64,000 bases of DNA from Aldrovandia affinis (GCA_029706075.1 JAINUG010000194.1:434001-498000), one strand, 5' to 3'; shown: positions 10,650 to 22,047, counted from the first letter of the stretch. Numbers and translations: made by a program. Notes: generated from the sequence alone by a model not told the origin.

Positions 10650-12474
10650 GAAAGCCTCCAGTTCTTTGAGAGATAGACTCATTTTTCATTGTGATTTAGT
10701 CCTTCTTCACTTTGTGTTTCTATTATTTTGTCTAACCCCTCTATATGAAATATGAAATAAATGTATAGACACATGCAAAGAAGATATTAATTTCACAAGA
10801 GTTACATGATTTTACCAATATGACATGAATCAGATAAAAACATTACTCAATATCACTTTGAGCCAAGTATTTCATTCATCCCCATTATTATTCAATGGAG
10901 ATCAGATTATATGTGAATGCAATGTTACCCAGCATATATTATCTTTAGTTTATTGAACGGTTCTGTTCACACTGTATGAAGGCTTGCTCTGTTTTACTGG
11001 ATTATGTGAGTCATTGTGTGTGTGTATTTGTATGTTTGTGTTGTTTCAATTTTAATTTAGCTGTTGCAGTGCTCACAATCTTACCTTGATGCAGCTATTT
11101 TCAGCCATCCAAAAGGGAAGAAATCTTTGCCTATGTGAAATATCATGAGAATTTTTAAATGCCATATTGTATCTTATAAAATGCTTTGCATTCACTGAAT
11201 TGTGTATGTGATTATAAAAGTATTATTATTTGTCTGAACTCACACGGTTTTGTGAATGTTTTGGAAGCATTCATCCCAAAGCCACACCCACTACGCCCCA
11301 AAATAACAAATTTTTTGCACCATATTCAGCAAAATAAGCCTCCCTGCCCGGCCACATCCCCAAATGTTTGCGCACCACTCAAAATATAGGTGTTTCACAT
11401 CACATCTCGTTTTGACGTGCAAGCCTCCTACACCATAAATTTGTGTAGGAGGCTTCCACGTCAATACTTGAACGGTTTTAATTTATTACATGCTTATACT
11501 AGACATATGAGCCCTTTTTTTAAAACATGCAAGCGTCCCACAGAAAACATCTCAGAGTTTTGTAAGTATATCACACATAATTCTTAGGTAGCAGGATACT
11601 GGAATTGCGAAGGAATAATTGCTATCACATACGCTTTGGTGGTGTATGTGACACCCCCTAATGTTCACTATCCACCAAAATGAGTATTTACCTTTGATTG
11701 TTTTGTGATTCTCTCTATCCAAAAGTTCAATTTGCAGGAGCTTTACATCGCATGTGCATGTGTCACCTATAATGGACTAGTGGATTTGTGAACAAATAGC
11801 ATGTACCTCGTACGGTTTTGTGGACACACCCTAAAATGTTTAATAGAGCTTAAAAAATCGAACTTGGTAAAGAGGTTCAAGATGTTACCTCCTCGGGCTA
11901 CCTCACATCAAACTTGTTGTATCACATAACGCGGGGGCCATGCTGCGTGCAGCAAATACGTATTAATGTGGTGGACAGCTCTTTCAAACTGACTGTTGCT
12001 CATATACACTTGGCAAGCACATTTCAAGCATGATGACCTTTTGATTTTGATTTTGATATTATGCTAGACTTGCTTTCTCAACACTTTGTTCCTCCCTGCC
12101 CTCGTGGTCCACATAGGTATTGTCCCTGCATAGTCAATTAGCCCACCTCCCAAAAGACCCAGGTTCCCAAACTGGAAACCAATGAAACTCATATCTAGAC
12201 TGAAAGGACTAATATATGTATACAACTGAAAACAGGACAGGAGAAGGGGCTGTAGTGACAGTTGGAAATGAGGAGTGAGGAGGGGGGATTACTTCAAGGG
12301 GAAATACAGTGTATATTATATTATTAGGATTACAGGGTTGCGTAGGCATACTTCACAAGCATTTTCAAATGGCAAATTTATTTTCAAAGATGATGTATTC
12401 TTTAATGAGGTTCAGTCACTGAGTGAGAAACATTTTATTGTGCATTTTGTACATTATGTCTGGTATTAATTAAT
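10650..12474. other. Intergenic; one long perfect hairpin, otherwise nothing
   Basis: No coding or known transposon sequence was recognised. The only clear structure is the hairpin at 11414-11462, listed separately. Confidence 0.45.
11414..11462. repeat. Near-perfect inverted repeat (hairpin), 49 bp
   Basis: GACGTG, one mismatched C, then AAGCCTCCTACAC pairs with GTGTAGGAGGCTT, C, CACGTC across a 9-nt loop. The stem is 19 paired bases with a single C:C mismatch. No coding context; it could be the core of a small foldback element. Confidence 0.8.
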
Positions 12475-12600
12475 TATTTTTTATTTTATTTAACCAATCT
12501 TTAACCAGTCAAGTTAATTGAGAACAAATTCTAGTTTACAATAACGGCCTGGCTCATTAATGTCAGGACAGGACAAGTCCTAGATGGTGTGGTACATAGA
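12475..12600. repeat. Dispersed teleost repeat fragment
   Basis: TTATTTAACCAATC, then GTTAATTGAGAACAAATTCT and AATAACGGCCT, resemble an interspersed sequence I know from many teleost genomic clones. The family name is not certain. Confidence 0.35.
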
Positions 12601-12689
12601 AAAAGGAAGAGTGCCTCCTAAAATGGTAGATAATTTTGGGGGGAAATATGTCAAATGCCTTTAACTGACCTCTTGTTCTGCTGACCCCA

Positions 12690-13281
12690 CTTATCTTAAA
12701 TAAAAAATCTTTGGTATTTCACTTTGTTCATCCGTTTTAGGAATTTAAAAACCTCAATCAAATCCCCCCTAAGTCTCCGTTTGCTAAGCTTAAATAGATT
12801 GAGTGCCTTAAATCTATCATCATAACTTTTAACTTTCATACCAGGTATCAGTTTAGTTGCCCTCCTTTGGACTTTTTCAACTTCTATATCTTTCTTGTAG
12901 TGCGGTGCCCAGAACTGCACACAGAATTCTAAGTGAGGTCTGACAAAGGCATTATATAACATTAATATAACCTCCTTTGATTTATACTCAATACTTTTTG
13001 CTATGTATCCCAGCATCCTGTTGGCTTTTTCACTGCTGTGTCACACTGCTTTGATGCAGATAGGCTTTGATCAACTACAATTCCTAAGTCTTTTTCAAAT
13101 TGAACACCTACTAACTTTTCTCCTCCCATAAAATACTCTTGTCTAATGTTTTTATTTCCCACATGCGTAACTTTACATTTAACAATATTGAATGTCATCT
13201 GCCATGTATTTGCCCATTTTTGGATTAAATCATCTTGGATGACCCCCAAGTTTACTATCATCTGCAAATGTAACTATTTTG
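12690..13281 (-). pseudogene. CR1/L2-like LINE ORF2 C-terminal fragment
   Basis: The minus strand starts with the FADDSKLGG catalytic box (near 13250-13280) and continues through DDLIQKWANTWQMTFN, GEKLVGVQFEKDLGIVVDQS and then, after a frameshift near 13010, VRPHLEFCVQFWAPHYKKDI and VQRRATKLIPGM. This is the thumb and C-terminal region of a CR1/L2-group reverse transcriptase. The polymerase part upstream of FADD is not contiguous. A related FADDTKLGG piece lies at 14565-14606, beyond the left unit of the triplicated region. Confidence 0.8.
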
Positions 13282-13779
13282 AATTGCTCAAATGTTCTAA
13301 TGTTCACACTAAGGTGTGAATTTAATTTTACATTCTCAGTTGGCAGACTTCAGAAATGATGCTCGTTCTAGTACAGACTGCCTTGGGCCTTCCCCCACCT
13401 TCCTTCCTTCCTTCCTGCACCTGACAACAGGGGTCTCTTTTTCCGTTTGTGTAACAGACTGTATTAACATTTTTATTTATAAAACGGACATAAAACTCAG
13501 CTAAATGGGCTAACACTAGTAGACAAGCTAACGTCAGTAATCCTTGATCTGTAACAATAGGTTTTCCTACTTATAATGGCTAAATACACCCAGACACGGC
13601 AAGTAAAGACCTTTTCCAGGGGCATGAGCTCCTGCAGTCACCAATGGTGTGTGAGATGGCTTTGATTAATTTATCAAATACTAAAATACTCTGGTGTCTT
13701 TGTATTCTATCAAACGTTTGGAAGAAAGGGAGAGTCGTGGGCAATGGAACACTGCCCACTCTGTGTTGGAGGTTGCAGC

Positions 13780-13965
13780 ATTACATTACAGGCATTTAGC
13801 AAACACTTAGCACATTTCTTTACAATCCATTTATACAGCTGGATATTAACTGAAGCAATTCAGTACCTTGCTCAACGGTACAACGGCAGTGCCCCACCTG
13901 GGGATTGAACCTGCAACCTTAACGTTACAAGCCCAGTTCCCTAACCATTATACCACCCTGCCTGC
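13780..13965 (-). mobile_element. tRNA-derived SINE with LINE-type tail (in copy 1)
   Basis: The minus-strand head has a B-box-like region (complement of GGGGATTGAACCTGCAACC) and an A-box-like region (complement of CCCTAACCATTATACCAC). The other end, GGCATTTAGCAAACACTTAG, is the tail shared with L2-type LINEs of fish. It recurs at 17655-17835 but is absent from copy 3. Confidence 0.65.
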
Positions 13966-14485
13966 TGATCAGAAGCTATACATTACATTAATTTAGCATC
14001 TTATACAGAACAAATGTAAAATGAATTAGTAATGAATTACTGAGATGGCTTACTGAATTACTGGTAAGGAAGCCAACTGCAGGGAGCAGCTCTACACAAA
14101 GTTCCTGTGCAGAATGGGTTTCACACAGTTGTACTACAAAATGCCTGCTGGCAGCCTAAAAGCAAGCTTTGTGTAAAATATGAATATGAATCTCTTTTCC
14201 CACACCTCTCCCGTGTCATTTTTACAGCGCATCTTGAACTGTTGCATTTAAAGTCTTAAGAAATCAGTGATAATCTCCTCACATACTTTAGTTCTCCACA
14301 AATAATTTTATAACTTGACATTTGTGTTTGTGAGCCATGAAAACACATACAGTATGTCCATCTGCACAGTGGATGTGTGTGACAGTTAGCCCTAACATCA
14401 ACGGAAGTGAGATCATAGTGTTTCGCTGTTCCCATAGGCCTAATACATTTATTCTTGAACTGCTTTTAATTCAATGTAAAGGTCA

Positions 14486-14995
14486 CTAAGGGTGGCTGCA
14501 TGGAAAGCATGAGTCTCCTGTGGCCAATGCAGTCAGCGTGATTGTGTTTCGCGTTGCCAAACCCCCAAGTTTAGTATCATCTGCAAATTTAACTATTTTG
14601 CTACTAACGTCCAGATCAAGATCATTTCTGTAAATAAGGAAGAGCAGAGGTCCCAGCACAAATCCCTGCGGGACACCACTGCCCACAGCACCGAGGTCAG
14701 ATACGGCGCCACCTACTGTTACTCATTGTATTCGCCCTTGCAGCCAATTATGAACCCACTCTGAAACTACTCCTGCAATTCCTACAGAATGTATTTTTAG
14801 CAATGAGCCTCTCACGTGGTACCTTTTCAAATCCTTTCTGAAAGTCCAAACACCACGCTCTACCACAGAGCCACAAAGAACCATAGTTGATGAATATGAA
14901 TAATCTTGACTGCATCCCCTTTCTACTCTCAACACCCACGGATCTTTATGAATCACCTGGGTAAATTGACCAGGTGTAGTGATGTGACAATTCAT
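14486..14995 (-). pseudogene. CR1/L2-like LINE reverse-transcriptase fragment (in copy 1)
   Basis: Minus-strand frames read FQKGFEKVPRERLIAK, GIAGVVSEWVHNWLQGR and, after a frameshift, [20 protein letters not shown] followed by [13 protein letters not shown]. These are consecutive reverse-transcriptase blocks including the polymerase aspartate pair. The match to the family ends after GG at about 14565, where unrelated repeat sequence starts. It is repeated almost unchanged at 18346-18855. Confidence 0.82.
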
Positions 14996-15472
14996 GCTTC
15001 TGTCTCACTGCAGGGCTGCGACCAGTTTGGACCAGTAAACCCCCAGATTACAGCCTCAGTGGGAAACCTCAGAGGTTGTTTCAAGGTTTCAAAGACGGTT
15101 TCGATGAGGAAACCTTGTGGGTTTGCCCCCTAAATTAGACTTTTTTCACCATCCAGAGTTTGTCTTAATTAGAAAAAAGGTTGATACTTTTCTACTTGTA
15201 TTATAGTTAGTGGTCACTATTGTGTATTTAAACAACAAAATAGTTGCTATTTCACACAGAATTTAAAAACCATCTATGTAAATATTTGGTAATTTTGTAT
15301 ATTTTTAACATGAGATAACATAGTTTGTAAGTCATTGCTTCCAGGTTTTGCTTTTACTTCTTGGAAATTGACTTTCCCTCTGTACATTTCAGTTTGATAA
15401 TCTATTGTTTTGATCTACACTTCCTCCACTCAGACTGAGGTTACTGTACATGTAGCATGGTAACACAATTAT

Positions 15473-15556
15473 CAGGAGCTGAGACACAGCTCACTTTTCC
15501 CCTTGGGCTGTAGAATTATTTGCCCAAGGGGAAAGTGAGCTGTTTCTCAGCTCCTG
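15473..15556. repeat. Long inverted repeat (hairpin), copy 1
   Basis: CAGGAGCTGAGACACAGCTC continues through CTTTTCCCCTTGGGC and pairs with GCCCAAGGGGAAAGTGAGCT then GTTTCTCAGCTCCTG. The stem has over 30 pairs with few mismatches around a loop of about 14 nt. The same hairpin is at 19331-19414. Confidence 0.8.
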
Positions 15557-15745
15557 AGCGTTATGTGTTCTTGTTACATGTACAACAGATTACTTGAACG
15601 GACTGAATGTGAAGAGAATATTAGACACCATCTTACTTGGACCATAAATTCTTTCAGTATACAATATAGGATTATATGTGAAGATGGTGATGTTTTCAGA
15701 ATTGCTCAAATGTTCTACTTATCTTTATCCACCTCAGAGCCAATA

Positions 15746-16825
15746 AATATATAAAGATAAATAAAGATATATTCATGCAGATTATATTTGTGAAAAGGCA
15801 AGATGTATTTATTAGTTGCAGTAGTAACACTATTCAATAATTTGATACCATGTGAGCCTTGTCCACCAGGGTAGATTCCCTGAACTTAAATCTCAATATT
15901 ATTTACTTACAAGCAATCAGTCTAGACAAGCTACCAAGCAAACAAACCAGTCGTGTACTTTTGTACCATAGTTAGACTAGTTATATTTTTATATATTGAC
16001 ATAAATAGGCTCTCAATATTCATATAGTCTTTGTTTATTAACCTAGATTGATCACCTTTTAATTTTAAAGACAACCAGCTAGCAATATAGGTAACTCCTG
16101 TAACCCTGTGACCTATATATCTTTTTAATTTTTTAATTAGCTAGCTAGATAGGGACTTGCTATCTGAGGAAACATTAGTGGCTGCTAGAAGTATTTTGAG
16201 CTCCAGAGTGGCGTATAGCTCAGCTTGGTTCCACTCCCACATTTGTTGTACAATTTTTGTGCAAATGCAAATGGGACCAGTATGATGGTGTTTTCCCCTC
16301 AATGACATCCAGTGACAGAGAAAAGAAGGAACCAGTTATATTATTAGGACAGGGTTTTATCCCCAGAAGCTCCAAGCAAACTGCCAGAGTTGGGGTTAGG
16401 AGCAGAGGAGGGAGTGGTTGATGCTAAGCCAAACCTAATTTATTCCCTTTCACTAATTACCAGTCACACCATTGTGATGGTGGTTGAAACCATGTGCATT
16501 TTTGAATGTATTGATAAACATTTTGCTTGTAAAATATGCAAAAATGTTTTCTTCTTTTACCTCTGTGGTTTAACCTACTCTTGCATTTCCAGTCAACATC
16601 TGTGGCTGAAATGTTCATGAAATGAACATCACTCCCTGCTTCCATCCTCTATAGTATTATTATGTGTAAGATTCCTCCACCACCACTGGATGATTAAGTG
16701 TATTGAGATGGGTTTATATTAGATATCAGCAGGTTGTCTCATCTTAACTTGTTTGTCCAATGAGACAGTTATTGAGTGGCCCTTTGAAAGTGGATGTGTT
16801 CTTTATCACTTTAACTAACCGTAAT
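15746..16825. other. Single-copy spacer between large-repeat copies 1 and 2
   Basis: This sequence separates copies 1 and 2 but has no counterpart between copies 2 and 3, where GTTCTACTTAT runs straight into CTTGAGAGGACATTTTGAG. No coding signal was recognised. Confidence 0.55.
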
Positions 16826-17179
16826 CTTGAGAGGACATTTTGAGTTTGTCCAGACCTTTGCATTTCACTAAGGTGTGAATTTAATTTAATTTCTCAGTTG
16901 GAAGACTTCAGAAATGATGCTCGTTCTAGTCCAGAATGCCTTGGGTCTTCCCCCACCTTCCTTCCTTCCTTCCTGCACCTGACAACAGGGGTCTCTTTTT
17001 CCGTCTGTGTAACAGACTGTTTTAACATTTTTATTTATAAAACGGACATAAAACTCAGCTAAATGGGCTAACACTAGTAGACCAAGCTAACGTCAGTAAT
17101 CCTTGATCTGTAACAATAGGTTTTCCTACATATAATGGCTAAATACACCCAGACACGGTGAGTAAAGACCTAACCTTTT

Positions 17180-17502
17180 CCAGGGGCCTGAAGGAGAAGT
17201 TTGTGAAATGCGGTACAATTAGCAATATCTTTTCCTGAAAACCGAGCAAAAATGCTTGTGGTCTCATTGCTTCTTACAACATTTTGCTGCTGATAGCGAA
17301 GTGCAGACAGTCTTTAAACATTGGGGAAAAGCTTGTCCTTCCAGCTCTTAAATAGGCAATATGGATAGAGCGCGATCTGACCTCCATGGTACAGTCAATT
17401 CCCCTGAGTAATGACACTGTAGCCCGAGAGATAGATGAAATAGCTCATGACACTGAAGAGCAGTTGTGTGCTATACTGCGTATGGAATTTCTACTGGCAT
17501 GA
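17180..17502 (+). pseudogene. hAT transposase fragment inside the large repeat (copy 2)
   Basis: From ATG 17386 the plus strand reads MVQSIPLSNDTVAREIDEIA and continues to a TGA just after MEFLLA. PLSNDTVxRxIDE is the signature region of hAT transposases of the ZBED5/ZMYM6/Charlie type, preceding the first catalytic aspartate. The sequence before it (about 17180-17380) is probably earlier coding sequence with frameshifts. It is duplicated at 19930-20256 and deleted from copy 1. Confidence 0.65.
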
Positions 17503-17654
17503 GCTCCTGCAGTCACCAATGGTGTGGGAGATGGCTTTGATTAATTTATTAAATACTAAAATACTCTGGTGTCTTTGTATTCTATCAAACGTTTGGAAGA
17601 AAGGGAGAGTCGTGGGCAATGGAACACTGCCCACTCTGTGTTGGAGGTTGCAGC

Positions 17655-17835
17655 ATTACATTACAGGCATTTAGCAAACACTTAGCACATTTCTTTACAA
17701 TCCATTTATACAGCTGGATATTAACTGAAGCAATTCAGTACCTTGCTCAAGGGTACAACAGCAGTGCCCCACCTGGGGATTGAACCTGCAACCTTAACGT
17801 TACAAGCCCAGTTCCCTAACCATTACACCACACTG
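17655..17835 (-). mobile_element. tRNA-derived SINE (in copy 2)
   Basis: It is the same insertion as at 13780-13965, in the same position of the large repeat, so it was present before copies 1 and 2 separated. Confidence 0.65.
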
Positions 17836-18345
17836 CCTGCTGATCAGAAGCTATACATTATGTAACAACAACAGAACAAATGTAAAATGAATTAGTAATG
17901 AATTACTGAGATGGCTTACTGAATTACTGGTAAGGAAGCCAACTGCAGGGAGCAGCTCTACACAAAGTTCCTGTGCAGAATGGGTTTCACGCAGTTGTAC
18001 TACAAAATGCCTGCTGGCAGCCTAAAAGCAAGCTTTGTGTAAAATATGAATCTCTTTTCCCACACCTCTCCCTTGTCATTTTTGCAGCGCATCTTGAACT
18101 GTTGCATTTAAAGTCTTAAGAAATCAGTGATAATCTCCTCACATACTTTAGTTCTCCACAAATAATTTTATAACTTGACATTTGTGTTTGTGAGCCATGA
18201 AAACACATACAGTATGTCCCTCTGCACAGTGGATGTGTGTGACAGTTAGCCCTAACATCAACGGAAGTGAGATCATAGTGTTTCGCTGTTCCCATAGGCC
18301 TAATACATTTATTCTTGAACTGCTTTTAATTCAATGTAAAGGTCA

Positions 18346-18855
18346 CTAAGGGTGGCTGCATGGAAAGCATGAGTCTCCTGTGGCCAATGCAGTCAGCGTG
18401 ATTGTGTTTCGCGTTGCCAAACCCCCAAGTTTAGTATCATCTGCAAATTTAACTATTTTGCTACTAACGTCCAGATCAAGATCATTTCTGTAAATAAGGA
18501 AGAGCAGAGGTCCCAGCACAAATCCCTGCGGGACACCACTGCCCACAGCACCGAGGTCAGATACGGCGCCACCTACTGTTACTCATTGTATTCGCCCTTG
18601 CAGCCAATTATGAACCCACTCTGAAACTACTCCTGCAATTCCTACAGAATGTATTTTTAGCAATGAGCCTCTCACGTGGTACCTTTTCAAATCCTTTCTG
18701 AAAGTCCAAACACCACGCTCTACCACAGAGCCACAAAGAACCATAGTTGATGAATATGAATAATCTTGACTGCATCCCCTTTCTACTCTCAACACCCATG
18801 GATCTTTATGAATCACCTGGGTAAGTTGACCAGGTGTAGTGATGTGACAATTCAT
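18346..18855 (-). pseudogene. CR1/L2-like LINE reverse-transcriptase fragment (in copy 2)
   Basis: It is almost identical to 14486-14995, including the same frameshifts and the same end after FADDTKLGG, so it was copied as part of the large repeat and not inserted independently. Confidence 0.82.
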
Positions 18856-19330
18856 GCTTCTGTCTCACTGCAGGGCTGCGACCAGTTTGGACCAGTAAAC
18901 CCCAGATTACAGCCTCAGTGGGAAACCTCAGAGGTTGTTTCAAGGTTTCAAAGACGGTTTGGATGAGGAAACCTTGTGGGTTTGCCCCCTAAATTAGACT
19001 TTTTTCAGCATCCAGAGTTTGTCTTAATTAGAAAAAGGTTGATACTTTTCTACTTGTATTATAGTTAGTGGTCACTATTGTGTATTTAAACAACAAAATA
19101 GTTGCTATTTCACACAGAATTTAAAAACCATCTATGTAAATATTTGGTAATTTTGTATATTTTTAACATGAGATAACATAGTTTGTAAGTCATTGCTTCC
19201 AGGTTTTGCTTTTACTTCTTGGAAATTGACTTTCCCTCTGTACATTTCAGTTTGATAATCTATTGTTTTGATCTACACTTCCTCCACTCAGACTGAGGTT
19301 ACTGTACATGTAGCATGGTAACACAATTAT

Positions 19331-19414
19331 CAGGAGCTGAGACACAGCTCACTTTTCCCCTTGGGCTGTAGAATTATTTGCCCAAGGGGAAAGTGAGCTG
19401 TTTCTCAGCTCCTG
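19331..19414. repeat. Long inverted repeat (hairpin), copy 2
   Basis: It is the same stem-loop as 15473-15556. Confidence 0.8.
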
Positions 19415-19579
19415 AGCGTTATGTGCTCTTGTTACATGTACAACAGATTACTTGAACGGATTGAATGTGAAGAGAGTATTAGACACCATCTTACTTGGAC
19501 CATAAATTCTTTCAGTATACAATATAGGATTATATGTGAAGATAGTGATGTTTTCAGAATTGCTCAAATGTTCTACTTA

Positions 19580-20586
19580 TCTTGAGAGGACATTTTGAGT
19601 TTGTCCAGACCTTTGCATTTCACTAAGGTGTGAATTTAATTTTACTTTCTCAGTTGGCAGACTTCAGAAATGATGCTCGTTCTAGTCCAGACTGCCTTGG
19701 GTCTTCCCCCACCTTCCTTCCTTCCTGCACCTGACAACAGGGGTCTCTTTTTCCGTCTGTGTAACAGACTGTTTTAACATTTTTATTTAGAAAACGGACA
19801 TAAAACTCAGCTAAATGGGCTAACACTAGTAGACCAAGCTAACGTCAGTAATCCTTGATCTGTAACAATAGGTTTTCCTACATATAATGGCTAAATACAC
19901 CCAGACACGGCGAGTAAAGACCTAACCTTTTCCAGGGGCCTGAAGGAGAAGTTTGTGAAATGCGGTACAATTAGCAATATCTTTTCCTGAAAACCGAGCA
20001 AAAATGCTTGTGGTCTCATTGCTTCTTACAACATTTTGCTGCTGATAGCAAAGTGCAGACCGTCTTTAAACATTGGGGAAAAGCTTGTCCTTCCAGCTCT
20101 TAAATAGGCAATATGGATAGAGCGCGATCTGACCTCCATGGTACAGTCAATTCCCCTGAGTAATGACACTGTAGCCCGAGAGATAGATGAAATAGCTCAT
20201 GACACTGAAGAGCAGTTGTGTGCTATACTGCGTATGGAATTTCTACTGGCATGAGCTCCTGCAGTCACCAATGGTGTGTGAGATGGCTTTGATTAATTTA
20301 TCAAATACTAAAATACTCTGGTGTCTTTGTGTTCTATCACAAACTTGACATCTGTGTTTGTGAGCCATGAAAACACATACAGTATGTCCCTCTGCACAGT
20401 GGATGTGTGTGACAGTTAGCCCTAACATCAACGGAAGTGAGATCATAGTGTTTCGCTGTTCCCATAGGCCTAATACATTTATTCTTGAACTGCTTTTAAT
20501 TCAATGTAAAGGTCACTAAGGGTGGCTGCATGGAAAGCATGAGTCTCCTGTGGCCAATGCAGTCAGCGTGATTGTGTTTCGCGTTG
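19580..20586 (+). repeat. Direct large repeat, copy 3 (internally deleted)
   Basis: It matches copy 2 from CTTGAGAGGACATTTTGAG to about 20338, then jumps to the equivalent of 18175, losing about 590 bp that include the SINE. It ends exactly at GTGTTTCGCGTTG (20586). In copies 1 and 2 the same motif is the point where the LINE relic begins (14562 and 18422), so this looks like a true end of a mobile unit. Confidence 0.8.
19930..20256 (+). pseudogene. hAT transposase fragment inside the large repeat (copy 3)
   Basis: It is the same sequence as 17180-17502, with the LSNDTVAREIDE motif intact. Confidence 0.65.
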
Positions 20587-21548
20587 GAGCAGTCGCCTAC
20601 CAATCATCAGTGATGAGATACAGATCTAAAATGATATTTTAAGTCCTTCTGCAGGTACTGTCACTGTTGACATTCAGATGTTTGCCAGAAATGACCCCTT
20701 ACCTACTGTGCTTGAGGGGGAAATCCACAGTACAGCTCCATCTTTCCTAGGGTGTGGGAGAATCAGATCTCAGCCAGGGCCAGATAGACTGAGTGATCCG
20801 GAACCATATTCAATACTTCTTAATAAACAACACGTTCTTCAGAGTCTGATATAACTGGGTTTTATTGTACACAATGCATGAAGGTGGAACCAGAGACAGA
20901 CAGACAGACGTTTCGGTCTAACTGAAGTTATACTGATGATGGTCATTTGACCGAAACGTCGGTCTGTCTCTTGTCGATTCAAATACTTTAATTAAACATC
21001 GAGCCTTCGCCTCGTCTCGCCTCGCCTCGAGCCTACGCCTCGAGCCTACGCCTCGCGTTTTCTACACACAGTGTGCGGGTTCCACCTTCATTCATTTATT
21101 TATTTATCGCGGCTATTGCAGCTTTTGAACCTACGCACCTGTGGTTACAATTATCCGGTTGGCGCGGCTTCACCTCTCTACAACGTTATTGTACACAATG
21201 CGAAATAATCTACAAGAAAAACCGTGGCTGGTTTGTGCAAAGAGCCCCAACCATTTCCTGCATCCAGTTTTAAACATGTCACACCCCCCTCCTGCCTTGG
21301 ATAAACAGACACTTCGGCTGACCTAACTGTGTATTGTATGGTTATATAGACATGTTTATATCGTGTCAACAACGTATTTGATACATAGTTACATGGTTCC
21401 CGCACGATTTATGCAGATGGATTATAAACCCTGGAATTGGGCTATCTGCCACGCGACTCGTGAACACTGGCAGTGAATGTAGCAAAATCTCTGATACAAA
21501 GGTAAATACTTAAGCGTGGCGAAATGCATTTTCTTTAACTTGATCCAC
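20587..21548. other. Intergenic, with a foldback and short CG-rich tandem repeats
   Basis: A stem-loop at 20888-20971 pairs AGAGACAGACAGACAGACGT with its complement through the GTTTCGGTC core. At about 21000-21056 the motif CCTCGAGCCTACG is repeated. No coding segment is supported. Confidence 0.5.
20888..20971. repeat. Inverted repeat around GACGTTTCGGTC
   Basis: The left arm AGACAGACGTTTCGGTC is answered by GACCGAAACGTCGGTCTGTC about 30 nt later. This is a foldback of unknown origin. Confidence 0.7.
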
Positions 21549-21553
21549 GTTCT

Positions 21554-22042
21554 TGTAACGATTTGACCGGCAATCAGAAATGTCCCCAAATCACCAATCA
21601 GGAAAAGCAAAAGACACGCCAATAATGCACCAAGTTAATCCAGGTCATTAAGGACAGCTGTTATCACTTACCGGGAGGATATTTAATCTACTGGCATTCT
21701 TCATTCATTGCTTGGATATTGTTTAGTTTCGCCTAGACGAACTCGCTTTCGTTCTCATGATCTCGCGTCTTCGTAAAGTTGTTTCTTGTTTTTGTTTATT
21801 ATTAGAGTTCCTCTGTTTAGTTAAATCCGTGTTTTGGATTACGTTTTGGATTTGCTGTTTAGCTAGTTTGGTTTGCTCCAGTTCGTTTATCATTTTGTTT
21901 TGTTTTGTTATTTACGTGTCGCCACAGCCATTGTTTTGTTTTCGGTTCCTGCCTACGTTAAGGAAAATAAATACCTTAAACGTATTTCCGTATTTGGGTG
22001 TCTTTCGCGACTGCATTTGGTTCCACCCCTACTACACTGACA
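21554..22042 (+). mobile_element. Solo LTR (489 bp) with 5-bp target duplication
   Basis: It begins TGTAACGATTTGACCGG and ends CTACACTGACA, giving TG...CA termini, and is flanked by the exact 5-bp repeat GTTCT (21549-21553 and 22043-22047). A polyadenylation signal AATAAA lies at 21966-21971 and an AT-rich possible TATA region near 21677, setting the orientation. No internal retroelement sequence adjoins it, so it was probably left by LTR-LTR recombination. Confidence 0.85.
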
Positions 22043-22047
22043 GTTCT

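Larger units (their letters stand above)
13308..15745 (+). repeat. Direct large repeat, copy 1
   Basis: This block matches copy 2 (16826-19579) nearly base for base, by eye, from CACTAAGGTGTGAATTTAAT to GAATTGCTCAAATGTTCTAC. It lacks about 310 bp present in copies 2 and 3 (between CAGGGGCCTGAAGG and CTACTGGCATGAGC, joined here at about 13621), a clean internal deletion. It contains a SINE (13780-13965), a LINE reverse-transcriptase relic (14486-14995, minus) and a long inverted repeat (15473-15556). Confidence 0.85.
16826..19579 (+). repeat. Direct large repeat, copy 2 (most complete)
   Basis: It starts with CTTGAGAGGACATTTTGAG and contains, in order, a CTTCC-rich segment, a hAT transposase relic (17180-17502), a SINE (17655-17835), a LINE relic (18346-18855, minus) and the long hairpin (19331-19414). 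It abuts copy 3 without spacer. Near identity with copies 1 and 3 implies recent duplication. Confidence 0.85.
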
